NCBI GenBank assembly: GCA_029942065.1
Contig: JAPYTY010000115.1
Location: forward strand, 1 to 6,546
Length of the DNA stretch: 6,546 bases
DNA from: Acidobacteriota bacterium
GTDB taxonomy: Bacteria; Acidobacteriota; UBA6911; RPQK01; JADFOI01
Direction: 5' to 3'
The position numbers and the translations under genes were made by a program. Positions 1 through 5,464 of the stretch are shown here, in pieces. The notes beneath the pieces are model-generated. The model saw nothing but the letters and a program-made list of their open reading frames with translations. It did not search any database and was not told where the DNA came from. Position 1 is the stretch's first letter; every line of letters starts with the position of its first letter.

Positions 1-1276
1 TCGCCACATGGTCGATCTTTTCCACCATCCAGCTATTGACGTCGGTGAAAAATTCGGTGTCCTGAAGACCGATGATCTCCGCCTCCGAGGTGTTCAAGAT
101 ACGCAGGCCGGCAGCGTTGCAGGTAACGATTTTCTTCTCTTTGTCCAGGGTGACGACGCCGTTGGACATACTTTCCAGAATGCTCTCCACGTAATTTTTC
201 GTGTTTTGAACATCGTCGAAGAGTTTGGCGTTCTCCAGCCCGATGGAGATTTGAGCGGTAAATGCCTTCAATCGGGCCTCATCTTCCGCTTGAAAGGAAC
301 CCCCAACCTTGTTGAGAACCTGAGTGACTCCTATGGTTTTCCCGTCTTTGTTGACCACCGGGGTGCACAGTATGGATCGGGTGAAAAAACCCGTTTCCTT
401 GTCGAAGCTGGGATTGAAACGTAAATCCGCATAGGCGTAGGGAATGTTCACCGACTCGCGGGACTGGAAAACGGTACCGGCAATGCCCAGGTGATTGGGG
501 AAACGGATTTTGGTGGCACCTAGGCCCTGGCCTATCTCGGTATATAACTCCTTGGTTTTCTCATCATTGAGAAACAGCGTGGAGCGTTCGGCGTTGACCA
601 TCTTGGTGACCGCCGCCATGATTTTTTGAAGCAGTGGGCCCAGCTGGATTTCCGAGGAAATTTCAGATACAACACTGAGAAACTCCGCTTCTTCCGCCCT
701 CAACTTTTCCATTTTTTCGACGAAAAGAGCACTTTGAAGAAAAACAGCAACCTGGTCGGTGATGGCACCTAACATCTGAAGATCATCCTGGGAAAAGAGT
801 TTCTTTTTCTTGTTCATGGCCTGGGCCACGCCCAGGGTCTCGCCGGTAGCTGTCTTTATGGGGGTACACAGAATGGATTTGGTGGTGAAGCCCGTTCTTT
901 TGTCAACGGAAGGATCAAAGCGAGTGTCCGCATAGGCGTCTTGAATGAAAAGGCTCTTGCCGGTTGTGAAGACGTAGCCGGAGACACCTGCATTGTTCAG
1001 GATCCGGATCTCCTGGCTCAGATTGCCCTGCGCCACCCGGGAATACAATTCCCCGGTTCCTTGATCCTCCAGGAAAATACTACTACGCTCCACATTCAGG
1101 GCCTTGGAGGTGATTTCCACGATCGAGGCCAGCTTCTCGTCCAGGTTCTTGCCCTGGGCCACCTGATGAAAGACATCCAGTAGGAACTCTGCTGTGGCAT
1201 CGGTTTGCCTACGACTTTTCCCGGAGCGGCGCTCGGTGGGTTTATTTGCCTTGGTCGGTGTCTTGGTTTTGGCCAT
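1..1276 (-). CDS. GAF-GAF-PAS signalling protein, probable cyclic-nucleotide-responsive adenylate/guanylate cyclase (3' part beyond window)
   Basis: The frame is open from an ATG at 1276 to the left edge, giving 425 residues with no stop; the C-terminus is missing. After a basic, probably disordered N-terminus (1-25) come two homologous GAF domains (about 30-182 and 205-352), then the start of a PAS domain (about 363 on, motif SILESMSNGVVTLD). GAF2 has a complete NKFDE motif (N322-K323, F328, D332-E333), the mark of cyclic-nucleotide-binding GAF domains in phosphodiesterases and CyaB-type cyclases. GAF1 keeps N155-K156, F161 and D165 but has Leu in place of the final Glu. This domain order and the PAS opening resemble Anabaena CyaB1, so a class III cyclase domain is inferred downstream; a histidine kinase or other output is possible. 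A GAGGGG ribosome site sits 4 bases before the ATG. The start overlaps the preceding coiled-coil gene by 35 bases, suggesting translational coupling. Confidence 0.88.
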   Translation of the reverse strand, partial: MAKTKTPTKANKPTERRSGKSRRQTDATAEFLLDVFHQVAQGKNLDEKLASIVEITSKALNVERSSIFLEDQGTGELYSRVAQGNLSQEIRILNNAGVSGYVFTTGKSLFIQDAYADTRFDPSVDKRTGFTTKSILCTPIKTATGETLGVAQAMNKKKKLFSQDDLQMLGAITDQVAVFLQSALFVEKMEKLRAEEAEFLSVVSEISSEIQLGPLLQKIMAAVTKMVNAERSTLFLNDEKTKELYTEIGQGLGATKIRFPNHLGIAGTVFQSRESVNIPYAYADLRFNPSFDKETGFFTRSILCTPVVNKDGKTIGVTQVLNKVGGSFQAEDEARLKAFTAQISIGLENAKLFDDVQNTKNYVESILESMSNGVVTLDKEKKIVTCNAAGLRILNTSEAEIIGLQDTEFFTDVNSWMVEKIDHVA

Positions 1277-1919
1277 TGTGCCCCTCTAGTTTCTCTCGCA
1301 TTGTTTCGATGGTCTGCTGCAAGTGTTCGCGCTGATCTCGGAAGATCTGGTCCTTTTCCTGCAGCCCTTTCTCGTATTCAACGCTGGCACCGTTCAACTG
1401 GTCTCTCAAGTCGGTTATGGTGTCCTTGAACTGGCTATTTTCTCCACTGGCATCGGCCAGGGTTTTCTGGATGGTGGCATCCTTGTCGAGTCTCTCTGCC
1501 TCCAGTTCCGCTCGCAGGGTAGCAATGGTTTCCTGGAGCTCATCGGCTTCACTGCTGGCGGAAGCCCGCGTCCTCTGGACCGCCTCGCCTTTTTCCATTC
1601 TACCGAGTTCCAGCTCATCTCGCAGATCGGTGATGGCCGACCTGAGTTGAATCAGCTCATTGTTGGCGGCAACTACCGCCTTTTGAACGGCTTCATCCTT
1701 TTCGATTCGGAGCCGTTCCAGTTCGTCACGAAGTGCTGCCACCGTTTGCTTGAGTTGGCCCATCTCGTCGTGTGAAGCGAGAACCGCTCGTTGCACGGAT
1801 TCGTCTTTGTTGGAGGCCGATAGGTCCAGTTCACTGCGCAGGGAACTGAGAGTATCTTTCAGATGGCGTATTTCTGTCTGAGCGGAATAAAGTTCTCCAT
1901 GCGTCACATCGGATTCCAT
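1242..1919 (-). CDS. Coiled-coil protein built of 36-residue tandem repeats
   Basis: A 225-residue protein from the ATG at 1919, ending in TAA. After about 19 residues the whole chain consists of 36-residue repeats (residues 20-55, 56-91, 92-127, 128-163, 164-199, and a partial copy at 200-225). The consensus begins L-[KRQ]-x-T-[IV]-x-x-L-R-x-E-L and continues with [ED]-K-[DG]-x-x-[VI]-Q. It is rich in Glu, Lys, Gln and Ala with almost no Pro or Gly, so it should form one long, rod-like coiled coil. There is no signal peptide or membrane segment, so it is probably cytoplasmic. A TTG at 1928 in the same frame could also be the start (228 residues), but it lies only 3 bases from the AGGAGG site, whereas the ATG is 12 away. 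The gene overlaps the GAF-GAF-PAS gene downstream. I do not recognise a family beyond generic SMC-like or chemoreceptor-like coiled coils; a scaffold or spacer role is inference. Confidence 0.8.
   Translation of the reverse strand: MESDVTHGELYSAQTEIRHLKDTLSSLRSELDLSASNKDESVQRAVLASHDEMGQLKQTVAALRDELERLRIEKDEAVQKAVVAANNELIQLRSAITDLRDELELGRMEKGEAVQRTRASASSEADELQETIATLRAELEAERLDKDATIQKTLADASGENSQFKDTITDLRDQLNGASVEYEKGLQEKDQIFRDQREHLQQTIETMREKLEGHNGQNQDTDQGK
1245..1862 (-). repeat. Tandem 108-bp coding repeats (5.7 copies)
   Basis: Five full 108-base units (1755-1862, 1647-1754, 1539-1646, 1431-1538, 1323-1430) and a 78-base partial unit (1245-1322) encode the 36-residue coiled-coil repeats. Copies 2 and 3 share 16 of 36 residues by eye, with the block around LRDELE and the EAVQ motif best kept. 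The copies have diverged, so this is an old internal duplication and not a recent unstable tandem array. Confidence 0.8.
1281..1286 (-). promoter_or_regulatory. Ribosome binding site of the GAF-GAF-PAS gene
   Basis: GAGGGG on the minus strand, 4 bases before the ATG at 1276 (6 bases if the GAGG core is counted). It lies inside the end of the upstream coiled-coil gene and supports this start despite the 35-base overlap. Confidence 0.6.
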
Positions 1920-1931
1920 CAGAAACAATTT

Positions 1932-1937
1932 CCTCCT
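1932..1937 (-). promoter_or_regulatory. Ribosome binding site of the coiled-coil repeat gene
   Basis: A perfect AGGAGG on the minus strand. It is 3 bases from an in-frame TTG (1928) and 12 bases from an ATG (1919). Neither spacing is ideal, so the start is genuinely ambiguous by three codons. ATG is preferred because 3 bases is usually too short for initiation. Confidence 0.6.
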
Positions 1938-1953
1938 GCGCCGTCGAGATCAA

Positions 1954-2130
1954 CTAAAGAAGGGTGAAGTAGGTCCCCTTGATTGTTTTCATTTGTCTTA
2001 TCTTGTTATCCCTGGCCATGTCGTGAAGCACATTCATCACCAGATCCCGGGGATTGTCACCAGGGAATGGATAGCTCGCCGCCAGGCGCTCCTAAGCGAT
2101 CTTGGCAGGCTTCAAACGAGTCTCAGGCAT
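1954..2130 (-). pseudogene. Winged-helix-like ORF with an in-frame amber codon (frameshifted remnant or recoded gene)
   Basis: An ATG at 2130 overlaps the stop of the upstream gene (ATGCCTGA). The frame runs 58 codons to a TAG at 1954-1956 but contains a TAG as codon 13 (2092-2094). The translation on both sides looks like real protein: before the amber RLKPAKIA, after it ERLAASYPFPG, then a helix with PRDLVMNVLHDMARDNK and a strand-like end KGTYFTLL. This matches the recognition helix and wing of a winged helix-turn-helix domain. The first helix appears to be supplied by the last residues of the upstream protein (SSVEEVVLAELNA), so one +1 frameshift near 2126-2130 plus an amber read as an amino acid would restore a C-terminal DNA-binding domain. 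Decay or sequence error is more likely than pyrrolysine, because TAG also ends two other genes here. No good ribosome site precedes the ATG. Confidence 0.5.
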
Positions 2131-2641
2131 TCAACTCGGCCAGTACGACCTCCTCCACTGAGGAACCCGCGATTTGCTCCTTCAAAGAACGCGCATCCTT
2201 CTCGGGTGCGGAAGGGGCAGGAATGGGATTGGGTGGTGCCAGCTCTGAACCAGAGGGCTTTTCAGAAGCCTTTTTCATGGCCGGGAGGCTATTATCTAGG
2301 CCCTCTCCCTGCGCCACGGGGACCTCCCCGGGCGGGGTGGTCTCAACGACGGCCTCAGGCTGAGTAGGGCCCTGAGTTGGACCAGGGTCGTCTTGAAAGT
2401 GGAGTGGTCCTTCCTGAGTATCCGCCGGTTCCGCCGGTGACCCGCCCACGAACCCTGGGGATGGTGATTCCAGGCGCAAATCTTCCTGGGTTGAAACAGC
2501 CGTGTTTGACGTGTCTACGGCAGCGGAAGAGTGTTGGCGTTCCAAGGCCCGAAATTCTTCCTTGAGCTGGGCTTCCCGGGCATCCAGTTGCTCCAGCATG
2601 CGCCTTGATTTAGCTTCGATTTCTATTAGATCAACTTCCAT
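2123..2641 (-). CDS. Hypothetical protein: N-terminal coiled coil, Pro/Glu-rich disordered middle, possible truncated C-terminal domain
   Basis: A 172-residue acidic protein of unrecognised family. Residues 1-40 are a charged amphipathic helix (IEAKSRRMLEQLDAREAQL onward). Residues 42-147 are low-complexity, rich in Pro, Glu, Ser, Thr and Gly, with a small GPTQGPTQ duplication, and are probably disordered. Residues 148-172 turn helical again (KDARSLKEQIAG, then VEEVVLAEL) and look like the first helix of a winged-helix domain whose remainder lies in another frame just downstream. The present stop may therefore be premature. There is no signal peptide or membrane segment. The ATG at 2641 is preceded by AGGAGAAGG about 12 bases away, a rather long spacing. 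It is the first gene of the apparent minus-strand cluster; a linker or adaptor role is only inferred from composition. Confidence 0.65.
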   Translation of the reverse strand: MEVDLIEIEAKSRRMLEQLDAREAQLKEEFRALERQHSSAAVDTSNTAVSTQEDLRLESPSPGFVGGSPAEPADTQEGPLHFQDDPGPTQGPTQPEAVVETTPPGEVPVAQGEGLDNSLPAMKKASEKPSGSELAPPNPIPAPSAPEKDARSLKEQIAGSSVEEVVLAELNA

Positions 2642-2709
2642 CGTTGTGGTCAGCCTTCTCCTGCCTCTCTCCTGAGTAAAGACCTTCCGGCACTTGAACG
2701 GTGGCCCTA

Positions 2710-2738
2710 ATCCTAAACCTTTGAGAGGTTTCAGGCAA
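2710..2738 (-). promoter_or_regulatory. Candidate sigma70-type promoter with an inverted repeat in its spacer
   Basis: On the minus strand TTGCCT (2733-2738, 4 of 6 to TTGACA), a 17-base spacer and TAGGAT (2710-2715, 4 of 6 to TATAAT) lie about 70 bases upstream of the ATG at 2641. The spacer is nearly filled by an AAACCT-N5-AGGTTT inverted repeat (2715-2731), which could be an operator. The rest of the 256-base gap 2642-2897 holds no convincing gene; it contains an 8-base G run at 2863-2870 and a weak AT-rich hairpin at 2799-2813. Confidence 0.35.
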
Positions 2739-2897
2739 TTCTAAATTACTGAGCGGGGGATGCTCCAGCAGGAAGATCAAGAGATGCGTTGACCTTGATC
2801 ATCAACCTGATGAAAAATCATGTAAATGCTATCAAGTAAGTAGAGTTTAGGGATAGTAGCGAGGGGGGGGCCATTTCGGGTGGACACGGTTTCGATC

Positions 2898-3410
2898 CTA
2901 CCAGCTTTTCTGAAGTCCTTCGATGGTGATTCTCCGGTAAACGGGGGGTTGAGCATCCAATCGATGCATGACCTCGAGTTTGTATTTATCACGCAGCTGA
3001 GTCTGGTACTGTAGATTTCTCCCCAGGCGCGAATCGGGTGGGAACCGTCGATCGGCCTCTTGAATGACGCGTTCCTCCGCCTCATTCAGGGCGTGCAAAA
3101 TCTCGCGTCGCAGGGAGGAGTCCTCCGGGACTTCCGGTTGATAACTAATCTGCTTGGCAAGGGATTTGTGGAGGTGCCTGACCTCACCTGAGAAAAGGTG
3201 GAGCTGATACCATTCCTTACCTTCATCCAGCAGTTCAAAGATATCCCCGCGGTGAGCCGTGACGACAAGGGATGCTGAGGGGGAGGGTGCCGATCGAATA
3301 TTGGCGCGATAGGCAGTGATCTCAACGTATTGATTGGCAGAGAGGGCACTGCCAGTGAGGCCCAGGAGGAGCGAACCGGTCAGGAGAAATCGATGCACCA
3401 AGGTCTTCAT
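2898..3410 (-). CDS. Exported SH3b-domain protein
   Basis: A 170-residue protein from the ATG at 3410. Residues 1-25 are a Sec signal peptide: KTLVHR, then a Leu/Gly-rich core, ending SALSA before Asn26. There is no lipobox cysteine, so the mature protein is probably periplasmic. Residues 28-88 form a bacterial SH3 domain (YRANIRSAPSPSASLV, RGDIFELLDEGKEWYQL), a fold that commonly binds peptides or cell wall. The usual Gly-Trp-Val near its end is replaced by EVRHLHKSL. The C-terminal half (98-170) is charged and helical and not recognised. The frame extends upstream to 3482, but that extension would bury the signal peptide, and a TATAAT box lies just upstream of 3410. It is divergent from the nitrilase gene with 164 bases between starts. 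Domain assignment is firm; the biological role is unknown. Confidence 0.82.
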   Translation of the reverse strand: MKTLVHRFLLTGSLLLGLTGSALSANQYVEITAYRANIRSAPSPSASLVVTAHRGDIFELLDEGKEWYQLHLFSGEVRHLHKSLAKQISYQPEVPEDSSLRREILHALNEAEERVIQEADRRFPPDSRLGRNLQYQTQLRDKYKLEVMHRLDAQPPVYRRITIEGLQKSW

Positions 3411-3426
3411 TGTGTTCTGAATGCCC

Positions 3427-3455
3427 ATTATACGGGAAAAGCCGCTGCATATCTG
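3427..3455 (-). promoter_or_regulatory. Promoter of the SH3b gene (perfect TATAAT)
   Basis: A perfect TATAAT (3427-3432, minus strand) has a weak -35 candidate CAGATA (3450-3455, 3 of 6) 17 bases upstream. Transcription would start near 3420, leaving a leader of only about 10 bases before the ATG at 3410, with no visible Shine-Dalgarno sequence. The plus-strand promoter for the nitrilase must lie in the same gap; TACAAT at 3536-3541 is a possible -10 but lacks a good -35. Confidence 0.4.
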
Positions 3456-3574
3456 TTCTCCGAAATCCGGAATTGGATGCAACCTTCAATTGCTATTGAC
3501 GGCGGCAGGGAGGGTGGTTTACGGTTTTGAATGGATACAATTGGAAAATATTTCTGTAAGCGAGGATCAAAGCT

Positions 3575-4717
3575 ATGTCACGAGATTACAATTTCCCCCG
3601 ATATAAGGCCGCGGCGGTACAGGCGGGACCGGTCTTCAGAAATGCCCCTGACTACTTCGATCTTCAGGCGACCCTGGAGAAGGCAGTGGGTCTGGTTGAA
3701 GAAGCGGGTAAGGAAGGGGCGAGATTAATCGTCTTTCCGGAGTGCTGGCTTCCCTGTTTTCCGTACTGGTCTTTGGATCTCACGGGCGATCGCGCCGTGT
3801 TTGCCGATATGTGGGCCAAACTTCTCTGGAATTCCGTTGAAGTTCCCGGCCCTGAGACGGAGGTGCTGGGTCAGGCGGCTAAAAAGGCCAATGCCTATGT
3901 GGTCATGGGAATCAATGAGAGAGACAAACGATTCAGAAACAGCATGTACAATTCCCTCCTTTATCTGGATCCACGGGGAGAGGTGATCGGAGTCCATAGA
4001 AAAATTTGCAACACCGTCCAGGAACGCTTCTTCCACACTCCCGGAGACGGAGGAGACAATCTCAATGCCGTGTTCCCAACCGAGATCGGAAGGCTGGGAG
4101 GGTCCATTTGCGGAGAACATGCCCAGCTTACCCTCGCCCATCATTGGATGATCCAGGGTATTCAGGTCCATTGCTCGTTGTGGCCGGGTTATAAAAGATT
4201 GGAAACGGTGACCGATGTGACCACTCGGGCTCTGGCCTTTAACATCGGATCCTTTGCTGTTTCTGCAGCGACCTATATCCCGGAGGAGGATCAGCCCAAG
4301 GACTTCTATCCCAACAGCCTGTTCCAGGTGCCCCAGATGTTCAGAGGTGGAAGCGCGGTGGTGAATCCCTACGGGGAGAATGTGACAGGTCCGGTCTATG
4401 ACAAGGAAACCATCGTTTACGGCACCATTGATCTGGCGGATGTGGATCGAAGCCGCCACGCTGTTAACCTCTCAGGCCTCTATAACCGATGGGACCTGAT
4501 CAACATCAATGTTCGGCAGGAATCGTATGAGCCCGTGACGAGGATCGATAGCCAGGGCGAAACGGTTCGCTCCTCTGCAGACGAGGAACTTCGAGCGTTA
4601 TCGGATCAGGCAGAAAGGTTGGGGCAGCAGGTCACCAGACTTTCGCGAGAACTCGAGGCCGCAAAAGAAAACCGGCATCAAAAGGAGCGCCAGGAGCCGC
4701 TCCCGTCGCTGCCGTAA
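3575..4717 (+). CDS. Nitrilase-superfamily carbon-nitrogen hydrolase with C-terminal coiled-coil tail
   Basis: A 380-residue cytoplasmic enzyme predicted to hydrolyse a nitrile (or amide) carbon-nitrogen bond. The catalytic triad is intact: E56 in VFPECWLP, K143 in VHRKICNT, and C179 in GGSICGEH, with the second conserved glutamate E150 in VQER. Full-length features of the true nitrilase branch follow, including the GIQVH segment after the cysteine, FRGGSAVVNPYGE (257-269) and a late YGTIDLADVD strand (282-291). The residue after the nucleophile is Gly where classical nitrilases have Trp (CWEH), so substrate class cannot be assigned. Residues about 333-372 add an amphipathic helix with heptad-spaced Leu and Val (L339, L342, L349, V353, L356, L360) beyond the usual domain end; it probably promotes assembly or partner binding. 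GAGG lies about 10 bases before the ATG. It appears to be transcribed alone. Confidence 0.9.
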   Translation: MSRDYNFPRYKAAAVQAGPVFRNAPDYFDLQATLEKAVGLVEEAGKEGARLIVFPECWLPCFPYWSLDLTGDRAVFADMWAKLLWNSVEVPGPETEVLGQAAKKANAYVVMGINERDKRFRNSMYNSLLYLDPRGEVIGVHRKICNTVQERFFHTPGDGGDNLNAVFPTEIGRLGGSICGEHAQLTLAHHWMIQGIQVHCSLWPGYKRLETVTDVTTRALAFNIGSFAVSAATYIPEEDQPKDFYPNSLFQVPQMFRGGSAVVNPYGENVTGPVYDKETIVYGTIDLADVDRSRHAVNLSGLYNRWDLININVRQESYEPVTRIDSQGETVRSSADEELRALSDQAERLGQQVTRLSRELEAAKENRHQKERQEPLPSLP

Positions 4718-4767
4718 GCTTGGGGTAGGGAATTCAGCGCCCTTCTTACTTTCGCAGTCCTTGCTGT

Positions 4768-4786
4768 GGGCGCACTCAGTGCGCCC
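4768..4786. repeat. Perfect palindrome GGGCGCAC-TCA-GTGCGCCC (REP-like hairpin)
   Basis: An 8-base perfect stem with a 3-base loop, 51 bases past the nitrilase stop and between two convergent genes. On the minus strand it reads GTAGGGGCGCAC at its 5' side, the style of short interspersed palindromic elements seen in many bacteria. No T-run follows on either strand, so it is not a canonical intrinsic terminator, though it could stall or protect both transcript ends. The 11-base arm ctcagtgcgcc (4775-4785) recurs inverted at 4876-4886. Confidence 0.6.
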
Positions 4787-4833
4787 CTACACTTACCTTT
4801 CAGGCATCGCCGCGAAACGACGACAGAAGTGGC

Positions 4834-4863
4834 CCGATCTTGTAGCGGCCGCTCTGTGATCGG
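4834..4863. repeat. 30-base imperfect palindrome with a 10-base perfect core
   Basis: CCGATC and GATCGG arms (4834-4839, 4858-4863) flank a perfect AGCGGCCGCT core (4844-4853), with 4-base imperfectly paired stretches between. It lies in the same gene-free 224-base convergent gap (4718-4941) as the other palindrome. Together they look like short non-coding interspersed elements; no ORF in the gap is convincing. Confidence 0.5.
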
Positions 4864-4941
4864 CACTCCGGAATCGGCGCACTGAGGCACCTCCCACACT
4901 CCCGGAAGGGTGAAACGCCCGGGTCGAAGACCAGCGGCCGG

Positions 4942-5397
4942 CTACTGGGAGAGAACCACCGGCGAGAGGTGATTGTGCACTTCTTTCCACTGCCCATCCT
5001 CTTTGATCAGCACCGTTGTACGCCTCATGTTCACGGTGCTTGTTCTGCCATCGGGAGAAGTGGAAGATCCGACAACATAGCTGGTACTGAGGGCGGTATT
5101 GCCGTAGACCCTCACCTCGATGTGCCGGAGCTGATGATTGTATTTGACCCCTGCCGTCAATTGGGCCTCCAGGCTTTCTCTTTCAGCCTCAAGAGAAGCG
5201 GGTCGACTGAGAAGTCCACCGCCCGGGCCAAAGGAATCACGTTCCTCTGTATGATAGCTGGACCAGGTTGCCACATCTCCCCTGTTTCGGGCGGCATAAT
5301 GGCCCTGCTCAAGGGCTTTGATATCCTCGACATCATCGGCCCAAACCACCGGCATTATCAACATGCTTCCCAGTAGAACAGTGATTAGTTGTTTCAT
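4942..5397 (-). CDS. Exported SnoaL/DUF4440-like (NTF2-fold) protein
   Basis: A 151-residue protein. Residues 1-20 are a signal peptide ending VVWA before Asp21; there is no lipobox. The mature part has the order of small NTF2-fold proteins of the SnoaL/DUF4440 type: an opening helix with IKALEQGHYAARNRGD (26-41), a middle helix rich in Glu (69-80), then strands with RHIEVRVYGNTALSTSY (91-107), RRTTVLIKEDGQWKEVHNH (125-143) and the final SPV. Members bind small molecules in a cone-shaped pocket and many have no known reaction; no substrate can be assigned. A perfect AGGAGG lies 6 bases before the ATG, so the start is firm. It lies 101 bases downstream of the TerB-like gene on the same strand, separated by a strong hairpin, and converges on the nitrilase gene. 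Confidence 0.82.
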   Translation of the reverse strand: MKQLITVLLGSMLIMPVVWADDVEDIKALEQGHYAARNRGDVATWSSYHTEERDSFGPGGGLLSRPASLEAERESLEAQLTAGVKYNHQLRHIEVRVYGNTALSTSYVVGSSTSPDGRTSTVNMRRTTVLIKEDGQWKEVHNHLSPVVLSQ

Positions 5398-5422
5398 CCC
5401 TTACCTCCTGAAGTCAGATCGG

Positions 5423-5428
5423 GTTATA
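5423..5428 (-). promoter_or_regulatory. Possible -10 box of the SnoaL-like gene
   Basis: TATAAC on the minus strand (5 of 6 to TATAAT), 25 bases upstream of the ATG at 5397. The sequence 17 bases upstream (GCATCA) is a poor -35, so the call is weak. The gene may instead be co-transcribed with the TerB-like gene. Confidence 0.25.
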
Positions 5429-5436
5429 GGTGAGAG

Positions 5437-5464
5437 GAGCCCGAATGATGCGTCATCCGGGCTC
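5437..5464 (-). terminator. Strong intercistronic hairpin (possible terminator or RNA-processing structure)
   Basis: GAGCCCG (5437-5443) pairs with CGGGCTC (5458-5464). Inside, after one A/C mismatch, ATGA pairs with TCAT around a TGCG loop. It begins 35 bases after the TerB-like stop. No T-run follows on the minus strand, so it is not a textbook intrinsic terminator. An outer GTGAG/CTCAC pair (5430-5434 with 5462-5466) could form a competing stem. Confidence 0.4.

Noticed and set aside
8..424. 138-residue plus-strand ORF
   Set aside because: It is antisense to the second GAF and PAS region of the minus-strand signalling gene, which reads through without stops for 425 codons.
1323..1775. 150-residue plus-strand ORF
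   Set aside because: It is antisense to the coiled-coil repeat gene; its repeat-like Leu/Phe-rich translation mirrors the 108-base repeats. It shows no recognisable domain.
1245..1862. CRISPR-like periodic array
   Set aside because: The 108-base period encodes diverged 36-residue protein repeats without identical repeats and unique spacers.
2092..2094. Pyrrolysine codon
   Set aside because: Not accepted as the main explanation. TAG also ends the SH3b and SnoaL-like genes, no methylamine methyltransferase or pyl gene is in view, and a nearby frameshift points to decay or error.
1983..2367. Two overlapping plus-strand ORFs of 124-126 residues
   Set aside because: They span the opposite strand of the winged-helix remnant and the Pro-rich gene; their compositions look like shadows and no ribosome site was seen.
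2799..2813. TCATCA-ACC-TGATGA hairpin followed by A residues as a terminator of the SH3b gene
   Set aside because: The stem is short and AT-rich, and a T-run would have to follow it on the minus strand, where none is seen.
3411..3482. N-terminal extension of the SH3b protein to 3482
   Set aside because: It would place 24 polar residues before a clear signal peptide and overlap the TATAAT box.
3725..4459. 244-residue minus-strand ORF
   Set aside because: It lies fully opposite the nitrilase gene, whose motifs are unmistakable. The translation shows no domain.
4969..5376. 135-residue plus-strand ORF
   Set aside because: It is antisense to the SnoaL-like gene, which has a signal peptide and a perfect ribosome site.
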